Positions 31,703-42,882 of a stretch of DNA of 64,000 bases are shown in pieces. A program made the position numbers and the translations under genes. This stretch comes from Auriscalpium vulgare (lineage: Eukaryota > Basidiomycota > Agaricomycetes > Russulales > Auriscalpiaceae), in assembly GCA_019915015.1 (NCBI GenBank), contig JAHBBC010000004.1:496001-560000 (forward strand), written 5' to 3'. The notes under the pieces are model-generated. The model was not told the origin of the DNA, made no database searches, and saw only the letters and a list, made by a program, of their open reading frames with translations. The first letter of the stretch is position 1; the number at the start of each line of letters is the position of its first letter.

Positions 31703-33112
31703 TTTCCAGATGATCCTGAACCCGGGGACGGTACCGTGTTCGTCGACATAACCGACTTCCGTGCGACCAAGGAGCTGCCGGGCGAATGGGAGATGCTCCC
31801 GCTTCCCGCCTATGACCAGGACGAAGAAGACGATTTCATCGAGTCTATATACGGGAAGAACATCGGTCCCATGAGGCCGCCGGCCGATCCTCCAACCCCT
31901 TCAACTGCCGAGCCGCGCGCCTCATCGCCATCCGGGAAAGGGAAGCAGAGAGCACACGTCGACCCATCATCCCCACTCCGCGAAAGCGACGCGGATGTTG
32001 AACATCAGCTGCATCAAGAAGAGGCCGACGTTCAAACCGCCATTCGTGTCTCTCTCCAAACTCTCCATCACGGGCCTGGAGAAAGTTCGTCGCAACGTGC
32101 CTCATCGGACGTGGTTATGGAGGACAGAACTGGACAGTCCGGTTCTGCGAAGAAGGATAGCTCTTCTTCATCCTCCCGAGCACCAACCACGCCCATCGAG
32201 GCACGCGGACGTAAAAGACCTCGAGAGGACAGCTCTCTCGAGGGTGGATCGAGCGCTCGGTCTCTTCTTGATCGTCTGACGGGTCCCACATCAATGGTTG
32301 AGAGTATATCGAGAGAATTTGACACTCCAAAAGTTCCAACGTTGCTGGCTCGCATGTCCCACGGAATTTCTGTTAAGCCCGCATCTTTGTTGTCGCGGTT
32401 GGATACAGTGCCCACGACTTCACTGATGGACAGAATATCCGAGACGCGCGGCGATCGGTCGACGGCCATGGACACCGAGCCTGTTTCCCCCGCTCCGGCC
32501 AACGTCAGCTTAGAGGAGCAGCCCGTCACTGTTAATACGGAAGTGTACGGGCCATCTTCACCGCTGCATGGGGTCGCTACGTTCTCAGCGGCTATCTTAC
32601 GTCCTTCGGAGACTCCGTTGTCCATCCCGCCCACCACTCCCATCCTTACGGGGCATATTCACTTGCTGTCGCGCTCGAAACTGCGAGTAGCGATGTGGAG
32701 AGATGCTTGCACTGCACCGTGGCCAGACGTGATTGCCTTCATGCTCAGCAAAGGCATTTCCTTCCGATGGAGCTATCCAAAGAGTCGTTTACCGCGGCCA
32801 CTTCCAATCCTGCCGGACAGCTGGGCGGCGTACGCGCACGTCAACCTCACCCAAGTTCGTTGGTGGGAGACACGCGCCAACATCTGGGACGCGTACCTCG
32901 CAACTGTGCGCGACCTCATGACACAGCCTAACGCACGCATGTTCCTCCAAGCGGGTGGCATTTCTTGGAGACTCGCCCTTCAATTTGGGCCTCCTAGCCT
33001 GTTGGAGGATGCGGGTACGGGGCCTTCGCGGCTAGTAACGGAATATGGCATTGGCGACGCGACCACCACTCCAGTTCCTAGCTCCTTCGACCGCATGACC
33101 CATCGGAGGTAG
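31703..33112 (+). pseudogene. Third retrotransposon ORF, 3' part
   Basis: Resumes in phase with FPDDPEPGDGTVFVDI after the Plavaka insertion. It has a Ser/Pro/Glu-rich disordered centre (EARGRKRPRED) and a Trp-rich C-terminal module (RSKLRVAMWRDACTAPW, RWWETRANIWDAYLA). It stops at TAG 33110-33112. A minus-one shift just before (about 33095-33110) would extend it as SEVDRLYGG.. to a TGA at 33481-33483 inside the LTR, so a frameshift mutation or recoding is likely. With the first part the protein would be about 850 aa. The function is unknown. Confidence 0.7.
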
Positions 33113-33483
33113 ATCGGCTGTATGGAGGAAAGAGCGGACGAAGCCTTTGGCCGAGACAGAAGGACTTCTTGGACAGTCGCGCATGGAACGGTGAATGGTC
33201 ATGGTCCAACGAAGTCTGGTTCACCACACGTCTGAACAATCTCTCCGCGGCAAAGCAAGACCTCACCCTCACGCCGACACAGTGGACTAAGGAACTGCGT
33301 AATGCCTTGCGCCCAGCTGAACGACGTGCACTGGACGGTGTAGGCTCGGAAGCACATGCAGAAGGCCAGATCAACGCGGACCCCAACATCGCAGCCCTGG
33401 GAATCCTCGACTTGGGCGCGCTGCAGGCCTCTTGGGACAATTCGAGCGAAGCTTCCAACGCCGAGACTGGGGGGGCTTTGTGA
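33113..33483 (+). pseudogene. C-terminal extension of the third ORF after a frameshift
   Basis: Open from about 33103 in the minus-one frame to TGA 33481-33483. It has protein-like content (DSRAWNGEWSWSNEVWFTT, LTPTQWTKELRNALRP). It ends two bases into the 3' LTR. A G-rich polypurine tract (about 33469-33476) lies immediately before the LTR and overlaps this coding. Confidence 0.55.
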
Positions 33484-34091
33484 CGGGAGAAAGAGGCCCG
33501 GAGGTAACGCGGGCAGAAGGTTATCAGTCTCGACGCAGGACGCTATTAGATTACTGTACAATAGATTAGATTAGTCGGAGTTTGAAGATGTCTGTAAGTA
33601 TATAAGTCGTGTACTGACAGCATCGTGCATCATCAATACAACGTGTTTCTTTTTCTTTTTCCTCTCCTCGTCTCATCGTCTCCTATTTTCTCTCTTCAAG
33701 TCTCCTACAAGTAAGGTAGTTGCTAGACGACTACGAGAACCGACGACGCGACGACGCGACAAGTCACGAGCGCGTGAAGCTTCTTGAGCGCCATCAGTGC
33801 GCCCACAGAACCACACACGCGCGACGCACTTGGGCCGCCGGCGCCTCGCCCATCTCTCTCTCGAGCCAGTCACCAGGAGGAAGCCTCCTAACAACTGAGC
33901 TCCCGCTCGGGCCTTGCGCCTACGGGCGTGATCATCTCTCCTCGCCCTCCACTCCTTCCGTGCTACGGAGGAGGTCTGTCAACACGGGGAAGCCCCGTAC
34001 CGACAGGACGACACACCTTTGGTTCCTTCCTGGGCTCGTCTCTCGCCCGTCCTACTCCGAATCTCGAGACTCACCTGCTAGAGGCGTCTCA
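33479..34091 (+). repeat. 3' LTR
   Basis: 613 bp, TG..CA, one difference from the 5' LTR, preceded by a G-rich polypurine tract and followed by target duplication GTACT (34092-34096). Confidence 0.95.
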
Positions 34092-34777
34092 GTACTCGCC
34101 CCCTGCAAAGTACACAGTGTCAGCTGTCGTCCCACCATAATGACAACTGCTTGCTTACCTGATTCTCAGATCCTCTTCGACTCGGTGCGCAAGGGTCTGG
34201 CATGCCAACGGGAGCGCAGCAGCGCCGGCTCCGTGGGATGTCGGCATGCGCCGAGTTGCGGGCAACCGAGCAGTGGACGCCGAGCCAGTGCACTTGGTGG
34301 CAAGGGAGGAAGAGGGGAGTCCACACGGCAAAGACCCTCAGCACGACGCCGCAACGGCAGCTGGCAGGGCGGTCCAGGCTTGGACGATGACAAGTGGCCG
34401 AGCTACAGCGTCGGTGCGAGCTGGACGCACTGTCTGCGCCGTGGATGGGCAGGTTGGACGCACGTACAAGCAGACTGCGACACCAGTCGGCCGTCAGCCT
34501 CGCTGTCGTTGGACTGTGCTGACAACTGCTCACCTTGACCTCACTACTCAGTGGTGGCCTCGCAATGTGCGCCTCAGGGGCAAGCTGGAAGCGGCGTAGG
34601 GTTGTCGAGGAATGGTCAACCGCGGTCGTCAGGACGCTTGTTCTGAGCTGTATGAGTCTATTAGCAATGTGTGGGCTAATTGACAAGCCAGGCACTTACA
34701 GCTCAGGCAATATCGAGGCAATATAGAGGACACCGGTCGAAGATGTGGAGGTGGACAAGAGTAGGGCCGAGCACCTG

Positions 34778-34827
34778 AAGCATGACGTAGAAATCCGGCT
34801 AACCAAAGTGGAAAGTACGTCATGCTT
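34778..34827. repeat. Isolated CATGACGTA hairpin 1
   Basis: Arms AAGCATGACGTA and TACGTCATGCTT are perfect, with a 26-nt loop containing CCGGCTAACCA. A downstream CCGG..CCGGCGCCGG block follows. There is no tRNA-like sequence nearby. Confidence 0.85.
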
Positions 34828-36681
34828 CTCAGCACCGGCTGCAGACGTACCCGGCGCCGGCAGGACCCCAAACAACATGTTGCTGAGCACAGGTGGGCGC
34901 CTGCTGGACGACTCTGAGAGCGGGCGGTGGCCAATACGCGCTGCAGAATTACGTTGGCCAGCGGCACACGAGATGGCGAGGAGCCAGTGCTGAGACACCG
35001 CACTGCGGGCACCACCGCTGCTCCGATTCGCACACGCGTGCGACGTACGTCACGCCGTGTTCCTCAAATCGCCGGTGGCCGTATCTTGACGTACAGCCAC
35101 GCGGCCAGCGACCTGGGACGAAGTGCGCAACGGCAGTCGACCACACATCTCGCCAATCCCGCGCATGACCACCCCTGGATCGTCGTCTACAGGAAGACAC
35201 GCATCAACACCGACCGTCGCAAAGCAGAATGGAATCAATCTTACGCAGCCGGGCCAAACTTGTCGCTGCGCGGATTGCATCGGGCAGGATGGCGTTGGGC
35301 AAGGATCCTGCCAACGCAGGGCCAGGGCCGCCACCGTTGCGATGCGTGCTGGGTCCGACACGCGCGCGCGCGGTACGTTGCAGTGTGCTCTTCAAACCAC
35401 CGGTGGAGCTGACCTTGTCTGCATTGAGGGAGCGGGCCAGCAATCTCGGGCGCAGAGTGCTCATCAACGCAACAGGGGCACTCTACAGGGGTGCCGGACG
35501 GCGCTCAAAGCTCGCGCGCGACCCGCCTGAGCTCCCAAGCGACAGGCAACTTCGCCTGCAGGAACACATGGTCAACACCAACGGTCACCAGCAGGATGGA
35601 CGAAGCTCACCGTGCATGGCATCACGCGCCGTCGTCGCCATGGCGCTGTCGATCCCCCGCGGGGCTTGCAGTCACGCGCCGCCGGTGTGGCGATGCGCCC
35701 TCGGGCGATGCCAGTGCCGTCGAGCAGCGCAACGTGCTCGCCTCGCGCGCAGCGCAGGCGTTCCGGTGACGGGGCGTGCGATCGATTTGCACTCCATTGC
35801 TGGGCGCGCCGAGGTTGGGGGTGCCTGTGGTGTTGGTGTGGCACTTGCAGAAACTTCATTTTTCTGCAACCGCGAATGCGCGATGACCCCGGAAATCGAG
35901 TATCTCTTGAGATCTTGGTGGCGTGCGGGCTGTCCGCAGGCGAGGTGTTGCGCCTTGGACGAGCGCGGGCGTGCGGGCGACATGCCGCGGGACGTTCTGA
36001 GGGCGACGCTGAGCCCACTTAACGCACTTGCACAGACGAGCCTCGTGGCTCGTGGCTGTATACATTGTCTTAGTACAGTATAAGCAAGCGCAAGCGCTAA
36101 ATAGAACGCACAGTCCGCTTCCAGCAGCAGCGACGGTGTCGCAAACTAGCAAGCTGCCAGAGGATAACGGTACAATAACCGTACAGTGCCGAGTCGACTG
36201 TCAAGGCGAGTGTCGACGGCGTTCGTTTTGCGATCCTTGGGCTGACTTCCCATCTTGCAGCTGGTTTGACATGTGTCTGTGCGAGCCCAGCTGCTAGCAA
36301 AAATGCTCCACGTCCGTGGCGTCGTTCCGTGGCGTCGTGGCAGTATTCGCGTACGCAGACGGCGCGTGAGACAAGGCCGCTAAGAAAAGCCTTTGCAGCG
36401 TGTCCCTTCGTCTGCGCAGCGCTTCATGTGCCGCGTCAGAGGACCGGCCGATGCTCAGCTGCGCCGCAGCCGTTTACGAGCGAGCCTATTGCGCCGAGGT
36501 CGGTGCTCGATGGCCGCAGGATGTGGCGAGGGCTGGACGGGTTTGTGAGTCGGCGGACCAGTTCAGAGCAGATCAGAAAGGAAACTCACAGTAGTTCGAG
36601 CACAGCACGACAACACTCGCCTCGACCGAAGAATCAGCGGTGCATGAGAGCTGGCTGCAGCCCCCCTGACTAGGGCAGGCG

Positions 36682-36731
36682 AAGCATGACGTAGATTTCC
36701 GGCTAACCAGAGCAGAAAGTACGTCATGCTT
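36682..36731. repeat. Isolated CATGACGTA hairpin 2
   Basis: Same 12-bp arms and 26-nt loop as hairpin 1 (loop with CCGGCTAACCAG), followed by GTACCCGGCGCCGG. Confidence 0.85.
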
Positions 36732-38000
36732 TAGGACACCGGGTGCAGACGTACCCGGCGCCGGTGGGCAGGAAAGCAATTACATAAGTACGAGCTCCAG
36801 GCAACATAGCCCAGAGCATGTACAGCGGGCACGAGCGTCCTCTTGTGCATTGAAGATAGGTGTTTCATTGCCAAGAGATGGATCCATCACTTGATACGAA
36901 TGAGGCAGCTTGACGCCTTGGTGTGTGGGCAGGAACAACACGAGCACCCCATCGCTAACACGCAGACTGCAAGTCAATCGTGATCGCAGCCGGGGCGCAA
37001 ACGCGCTCGTGGTCTTGGAAGCTTGAAGAGTGAGGCGTGGCGAGGGGGAAATGGGGCGGTATGTATGATGAGGGGAAGGGGTGTCCTCGAGCGCTCGGTC
37101 TTGCAGGGGCTCGGCATTGTACATAAAAAGACATCGCACGTACATTCATCCAATGCAATGGGGTGCACCCACTTACATTGGCAGATCTGTGTACTGCGCT
37201 TAGGGCGGGTGTGATTTGAAGATGAAGATTGAAAATCAGAATGCTGATGCCAAAGCCAAACATGAGACCAAGTCACACAAGACGAGGTTAAATCAAGGTA
37301 CCTGCTGGCCCCGCGAACACCCGCTCAAAGCAATGACGCCACACTGGAGGTCAGGGCCAGCTGTGGCGGAGGAAGAGTCGTGGCAAGGAACAAGAAGCGA
37401 CGGGCGGTTATCAACATGGCAGCGTGCGAATCGGTGTTGTTGACTGCTTCTTTGAGTTGCTTCTCTGCCCGCTGAATGGCAGCAAGTGAAAGGAATGGAG
37501 GTCGAAGCTGGCGTACAGGGTTTTCGTCTTCGGAGCGCAAGGAGGACACGTGCATGAAAATTGACTCGTGTGCTCTACACTGGTTTCACATTTGTCAGCA
37601 TCAGTGTCTCCTGTCTTGCAGTACCACGAAATTTGACCGCTCCTACACCGCACCCATTACGACTCGACAAGACGCTACCCGCTTTGTCCACAAGACAACG
37701 CCGTCAGCCGCTAGCCCGCCACCCACTTTCAAACAGCGTCATGAGCACGCAATCTGGTTGTGGTGCGATCGGAAAGCGGTTGCTTGGGTGGTGGACGAGA
37801 AGACATGACGGATGGATGCGTGAAGAGTGCTTACGGTTGATGTGCCGCCCTCGGTGGATTGAACGCTTCCTATGAAAGTGAGGATGGTCAGCTTCACTTA
37901 CCATCACACATGCTAAAAATTACGTGCCTCATTAGCGGCCTGTTCGCTGGCTGATGAATCACTGATGATAAGGTGCGCTGTATCTTGGCTGTGTGTTCAG

Positions 38001-38056
38001 GCGAAGCATGACGTAGTTTTCCGGCTAATCAAACCAGAAAGTACGTCATGCTTCGC
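38001..38056. repeat. Isolated CATGACGTA hairpin 3
   Basis: Arms extend to 15 bp (GCGAAGCATGACGTA / TACGTCATGCTTCGC). The 26-nt loop contains CCGGCTAATCA. Followed by CCGGCTGG and GCCCGACGCCGGC. Confidence 0.85.
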
Positions 38057-38323
38057 CTCTCCGGCTGGAAATGTGCCCGACGCCGGCGGCTGGACCACAT
38101 GAATACGTAAGCATGAGCTCTAGCTAGCATTGTACAGAGCACGTACGCTGGCCATGAGAACCTTCTCGTGCATTGAGACATGGCCAATCCTAGGGCAACG
38201 AAGTGCTCCGGCATTTGGAACGGAGGAGGAGGTGGTGCGTGTGCAGGAACATGACATGGGCACTGATCGCTAACACGCAGACCGCAAGCATCGTTGGCGG
38301 TTTTTCAGATTAAATTGAGCACA

Positions 38324-38937
38324 TGTAAGTAATGACAAGCGAAGCAGCGGGCAGCACGCCGTACTGCCTAGCAGGTCAGACTCACAGGGGTTGCAGTGGT
38401 GCCCCACGGAGATCCCGAAGGATTGGGAACACGGTCGCAACCCCAATCCCAAGCATGTCGAGGAGTATATAACCAATCCTAAGTAAGTAATGACACGCGA
38501 AGCAGCGGGCAGCACGCCGTACTGCCTGGCAGGTCACACTCACAGGGGTTGCAGTGGTGCCCCACGGAGATCCCGAAGGATTGGGAACACGGTCGCAACC
38601 CCCAATCGCAAGCATGTCGAGGAGTATATAACCAATCCTAAGTAAGTAATGACACGCGAAGCAGCGGGCAGCACGCCGTACTGCCTGGCAGGTCACACTC
38701 ACAGGGGTTGCAGTGGTGCCCCACGGAGATCCCGAAGGATTGGGAACACGGTCGCAACCCCCAATCGCAAGCATGTCGAGGAGTATATAACCAATCCTAA
38801 GTAAGTAATGACACGCGAAGCAGCGGGCAGCACGCCGTACTGCCTGGCAGGTCACACTCACAGGGGTTGCAGTGGTGCCCCACGGAGATCCCGAAGGATT
38901 GGGAACACGGTCGCAACCCCCAATCGCAAGCATGTCA
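38324..38937. repeat. Minisatellite, 159-bp unit, about 3.9 copies
   Basis: The motif AGCACGCC recurs at 38353, 38511, 38670 and 38829 (spacing 158, 159, 159). Because 159 is divisible by three, a minus-strand frame reads through as repeated 53-residue blocks; this is probably not a gene. Copies are nearly identical, so expansion is recent. Confidence 0.9.
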
Positions 38938-39164
38938 AGTACTGGGATAACATTGTCAAAGCCACAACAAATATTGCGTGGGCAGCATGCCGTCCGCAAC
39001 ATCCGAAGGGTCGACCACAGACCAGAGTCAAGGGGACAAGGCCGGTGTGCTGACGTGGAGGCACCGCCTCCAGGCAAACTTAATGTAAGCGCAAGTGCAA
39101 ATAAATGAAAACATATCTGCTCACCAGTGTACAGGGAGCGGGTGCTGGGGTGGGCTGACGTTGT

Positions 39165-39530
39165 CGGCGGCGACGGCGCGGCGAGCGCGCGCGTGTTGGT
39201 GACGTGGCGAGAGCGCGCGCGTCGCCGCGCGTGGGTGTTGGCGAGAGTGCGCGCGTTTGGGAAGTGGTGAGCGCGTACATTGGTGGCGAGGCGTACGCGC
39301 GTGTGGTGGTTACGCGACACGCGCTGTCTTGAAGTGCTGGGTGGCGACGGCACGCGCGCATTGGTGACGTGGCGAGAGCGCGCGCCAACGCGCGCGTGGG
39401 TGTTGGTGAGAGTGCGTGGATTTGGGAAGTGGTGAGGGCGCACGTTGCTGACGAGGCGACCACACGAGCAGTCCTTACGTGGGACGCATAGTCTTGAAGC
39501 CGACGTCCTGGGTGGCGACGGCGTCCGCGG
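39165..39530. repeat. Imperfect tandem duplication, ~180-bp unit
   Basis: Two copies (about 39169-39346 and 39347-39530) share TTGGTGACGTGGCGAGAGCG, CGCGTGGGTGTTGG, TTTGGGAAGTGGTGAG and GTCTTGAAG blocks, rich in GCGC. No gene is supported. Confidence 0.6.
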
Positions 39531-40399
39531 CATTGAGAACACGGCATGCGCGGCATTGAGAGCTCGGTGTCGCAATGTTGAACAGGTGGCATGGCGGCTG
39601 TGGCAGCGGGGCAGCAAAATGACGGCGGTGCGAGCCCGTGCAGTGTCGGAGGCGACAGGGCCGGTGGTAAGGCCTTGAGACTGGGCGTTGCATCGAGAGG
39701 GCGGCGGCGAGGCTTTGCTGGCGCGAGCGCGGATAGTTGGGGCATCAAGGGTGGATCTCGCCAGGACACAGATGAAGCCTCTATGAGCATGTTCAGTACA
39801 CAACCAGCAGAGAGCGCAAATTGCGCACCAGGAACCCACAATGTAGTCACCCTGCCGGTTGACGGGTTGAGCGGAGGTGGAAGAGGCTGTAGAGCAAGTC
39901 AGTACCGGTACGACACAGAATAGCTGCCACTCATGAAGGAAGCGCGACCGCGTGGTTCGCGCTGCGTGGCCTTGCGTTTCTTGCATGTCTGTGGGGTGTA
40001 AGTAACAAAGTTTGAGTGCAGATGCATGACTGGAGAGTTCAGCAGCTGTGCTCGAACCTTGTCGGAACCCTCCGAGTCAACCCTCGGGATCCGTGGCCAT
40101 GAGCGCTTGTTGAATGCGCGACGCATTCCCCCTTCCACTTCCTCCTCTGTCTTTTGTTCTTCGACTTCCTGACTGTTTTGCGGTGCTCACAGCACACCAA
40201 CGCGGGGTTCGTTGCATGGCACGTCGTGCTTTACATTTTGCTGGAGGGTCTGTAAGCTAATGCGAACGCGGGACTCCTTAGCAGTGACTAGCAACTGCGC
40301 TCGCCCGCTGCAAGGCCTCCTCCATTCATTCCAGCGCGCTGCGCACAACCCCGCACACACCGAGGACCAAGCACGACCCCGTCTCAAGTGCCCACCGTC

Positions 40400-42000
40400 A
40401 ATTTCTTTGCGCCCACTGGTCCGCGCGCTGCGCAAGACCCAACGAAGCGTGCCCACCGTCTGGTCACTCTGGTCCGTCGTCCTACGCGTCTCATCGCCCA
40501 CGCTCGCTTACCCAACGTCCCTCTCACCTCGCATGACCCCGTCTCTATCACTTATCCCCAATTCCCGCTCGCCCACCGTTCAGCGCATCACGCACGTCCC
40601 AAAGACGCTCGCCCACCGTCCATCCGCGCTCGTACGTTGTCCTACACGCCTCATTGCCCACGCTCGCTTACCCACCGTCCCCCTCCTCTCGCACGACTCC
40701 GCTTCGATCATCCATCCCAACTTCTCGCTCGTCCACCGCGCCGCGCGCCGCGCACGACCCAACGATGCTCGCCCACCGTCCATCCGCGCTCGTACGTCGT
40801 CCTACACGCCTCATTGCCCACGTTCGCTTACCCAACGCCCCCGTCCTCTTGCACGACTCCGTCTCGATGATCCATCGCAATTTTTCGCTCGTCCACCGCG
40901 CCGCGCGCCGCGCACGACCCAACGATGCTCGCCCACCATCCATTTGCCCTCGTACGTCGTCCTACACATCTCATCGCCCACGCTCGCTTACCCAACGCCC
41001 CCGTCCTCTTGCACGACTCCGTCTCGATGATCCATCGCAATTTCTTGCTCGTCCCCCGCGCGCCGCGCCGCGCACGACCAACCCAATGACGCTTGCCCAC
41101 CGTCTGTTTGCGGTCGCAAGCCGGTCTGCGCGTTGTGTATCGCCCGCGCTCACTCGCCCGCCGTTTCCTGCGCGCCGCATCGAGCGCATTTGCTCATACA
41201 ACATCCCTGTCTCCCCGCACGCCCCCGTGTCGTTCGCGCCCCATCTGATCGCTCTTGTACGTCGTTCTACGCGCCCCATCGCGCACAATCGCTTACCCAA
41301 TGTCCCCCTCCCCTTGCACGAACCCGTCTCAATCACCGACCGTCAATTTGGGTGTGCCCACCGTCCCGCGCGGCGTGCACGCTCCCGCTTCATTCCCACG
41401 CCGTCCAAATGCTGTCCCCTGCCATCCCGCACGCTGGGCGCGCGCGTTTGTGTACCGCCCGTTCATGCTTGCATGCACCCTCCATGTCGAGCAACGCCCG
41501 TGCTCGCTACCACGTCCTCTCCTGCCCGCAACATCGCCCGCGCTCGCTCACCCAACGTCCCGTGCGCTACCCACGCCTCCGTGTCAGCCGCCCACCGTCC
41601 AAACCCGCTTGCCTGCCATGCCACGCGCTGCACGCAACCACACCTCACTCACGCACCACCTATTGTTGCTTGCCCGCCGTCCTGCTCGCCGCACCGCACG
41701 CGCTCGCTCACACACAAACCCACGTGCCACCCACGACCCCGCCTGACTCGCACACCGTCCATTCTGAGGCGCCCATTGTCCTGCGGACAGGCCATTGTCG
41801 CTCGCCCAAGGTCCTGCGAGTCAAGCACGCCTCTCTTTTGCTGGCCTACTATCCCGCGCGCTGCGCACAACCCGCCTAACTCATCCCCCATCCATTTTCG
41901 CTCGCCCGCCGTCCTGCCCGCCGCACCGTCCACGCTCGCTCACACAACATCGAGCGTCGCTCACCCACCGCCTCGCTGGCTCGCTCAGCGGCTACCGTGC
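40400..42000. repeat. GC-rich minisatellite, 160-bp unit
   Basis: The block CCGCGCGCCGCGCACGACCC recurs at 40741 and 40901, with weaker copies about 160 bp before and after (near 40421, 40581, 41061). Each unit carries GCTCGCCCACCGTCC and CTCGCTTACCCAACG. Similarity decays towards 42000. The long plus-strand frames here are repeat-driven and change frame each unit. Confidence 0.8.
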
Positions 42001-42882
42001 AGCCCACCCACCGCCCTTGCTCTCTTGAAGTGCCAGGTAGGTCCCAAATATTGATTTTTGACGCTGTCGACTAAAGCAACGTGCGTGCAGTCTACCTTGC
42101 AGAGTCAGCAGGTTGCTCACCACCCACTGCCCTGCTCGCCCAGTGCGCTCCACGCCGCGCACACACAACGCTGCGCGTCGCCCACTGATCCATCTCTTGC
42201 GCCCATAAAACCGCACACCCACCACTCACCGACGGCCTGCTCGCCCGGTGCCTTGCGCACATATCACTTCGCTCCCGCAGAGCTCTGCGTGCCGCTCACC
42301 GACCGCTTCGCTCGCACAGCGCACCGACTCGCTAAGCGTTCCACAGAGCACACCACCGTCTCAAACCGCCACCGTCAGGGCCACAGCGTGCGTGCCCATC
42401 ACACTCGGTCATCCACCGTCACGAAACACTGCCTTTTGCGTTGCGGCGTCGTGCACACCATCTCGTAGCATCCCTGCGCCTCGCGGTCAGGCACCTAATT
42501 GTTACGTGAGCTGCGTCGCGAGCTCTGCCCCCTACCGCACCACCATCAGCCCGAAATTGTTGTTTGTCGTGACTTTAGTGCATCAGAGCGGCGTGCTGCC
42601 CATCTTGTGTGCCATTGCTCATTGACCGTGCTCCGTATAGTCTACTTGATACTGCTGGGGCTTAGTGGCCACACTCTGTGATTGATTGCATAGAGCATAG
42701 TGATACGGCGTGCTGCCCATCACTTTTGCACTTCGTATATTAATTACTGCTTTGGATTCTGGACTGGTGTTTGCTGCCTCTGCTACCTGCTGTGTACCCT
42801 ACACAGTCCACCCAATGTATGTACAGATGAAGAGGTGTGATGATAAAAAGTGACTAACTCGATCCTGTGTTCCCGTAGTGTC
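42001..42882. other. Intergenic, no gene seen
   Basis: The compositional transition from the GC-rich repeat to AT-richer DNA lies here. It probably holds 5' sequence of the next gene. An acceptor-like CCGTAG sits just before the ATG at 42883, so a first exon may be present. Confidence 0.3.

Larger units (their letters stand above)
6611..34091 (+). mobile_element. Ty3-type chromovirus LTR retrotransposon with two nested insertions
   Basis: Two 613-bp LTRs (6611-7223 and 33479-34091) start TGTGACGG and end GTCTCA. They are flanked by the perfect 5-bp duplication GTACT. Internal order is gag, RT, RNase H, integrase with a C-terminal chromodomain, then a third ORF. Gag is split by element B (9281-11847) and the third ORF by a Plavaka-type element (about 18420-31702). 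Without them the element would be roughly 11.6 kb. The LTRs differ at one base by eye (about 6891 versus 33759), so insertion is recent and both nested insertions are younger still. This copy is probably non-autonomous: gag is broken, two in-frame TGA codons interrupt the polyprotein, and no CCHC knuckle or protease DSG/DTG motif is visible. Confidence 0.95.
34097..38323. other. GC-rich region without a resolved gene
   Basis: Many long frames on both strands, rich in Arg, Ala and Cys, as expected from high GC content. None has convincing exon structure or motifs. The supported contents are three near-identical hairpins (34778, 36682, 38001), which hint that this is a patchwork of non-autonomous repeats. 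Confidence 0.4.

Noticed and set aside
17277..33112. Envelope gene of a retrovirus-like element
   Set aside because: No signal peptide, transmembrane segment or cysteine-rich ectodomain pattern.
38001..38056. Hammerhead ribozyme in the hairpin module (CTAATCA..GAAA)
   Set aside because: The invariant CTGATGA core is not present in any copy.
38324..38937. CRISPR-like array
   Set aside because: Units are contiguous 159-bp tandem copies without short repeats and unique spacers; the organism is eukaryotic.
38382..39986. 534-aa protein with 53-residue repeats
   Set aside because: It is produced by a minisatellite whose unit length happens to be a multiple of three; no supporting features.
40654..42054. 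Long Pro/Arg/Ser-rich plus-strand ORFs
   Set aside because: The 160-bp repeat shifts frame each unit, so all three frames look alike.
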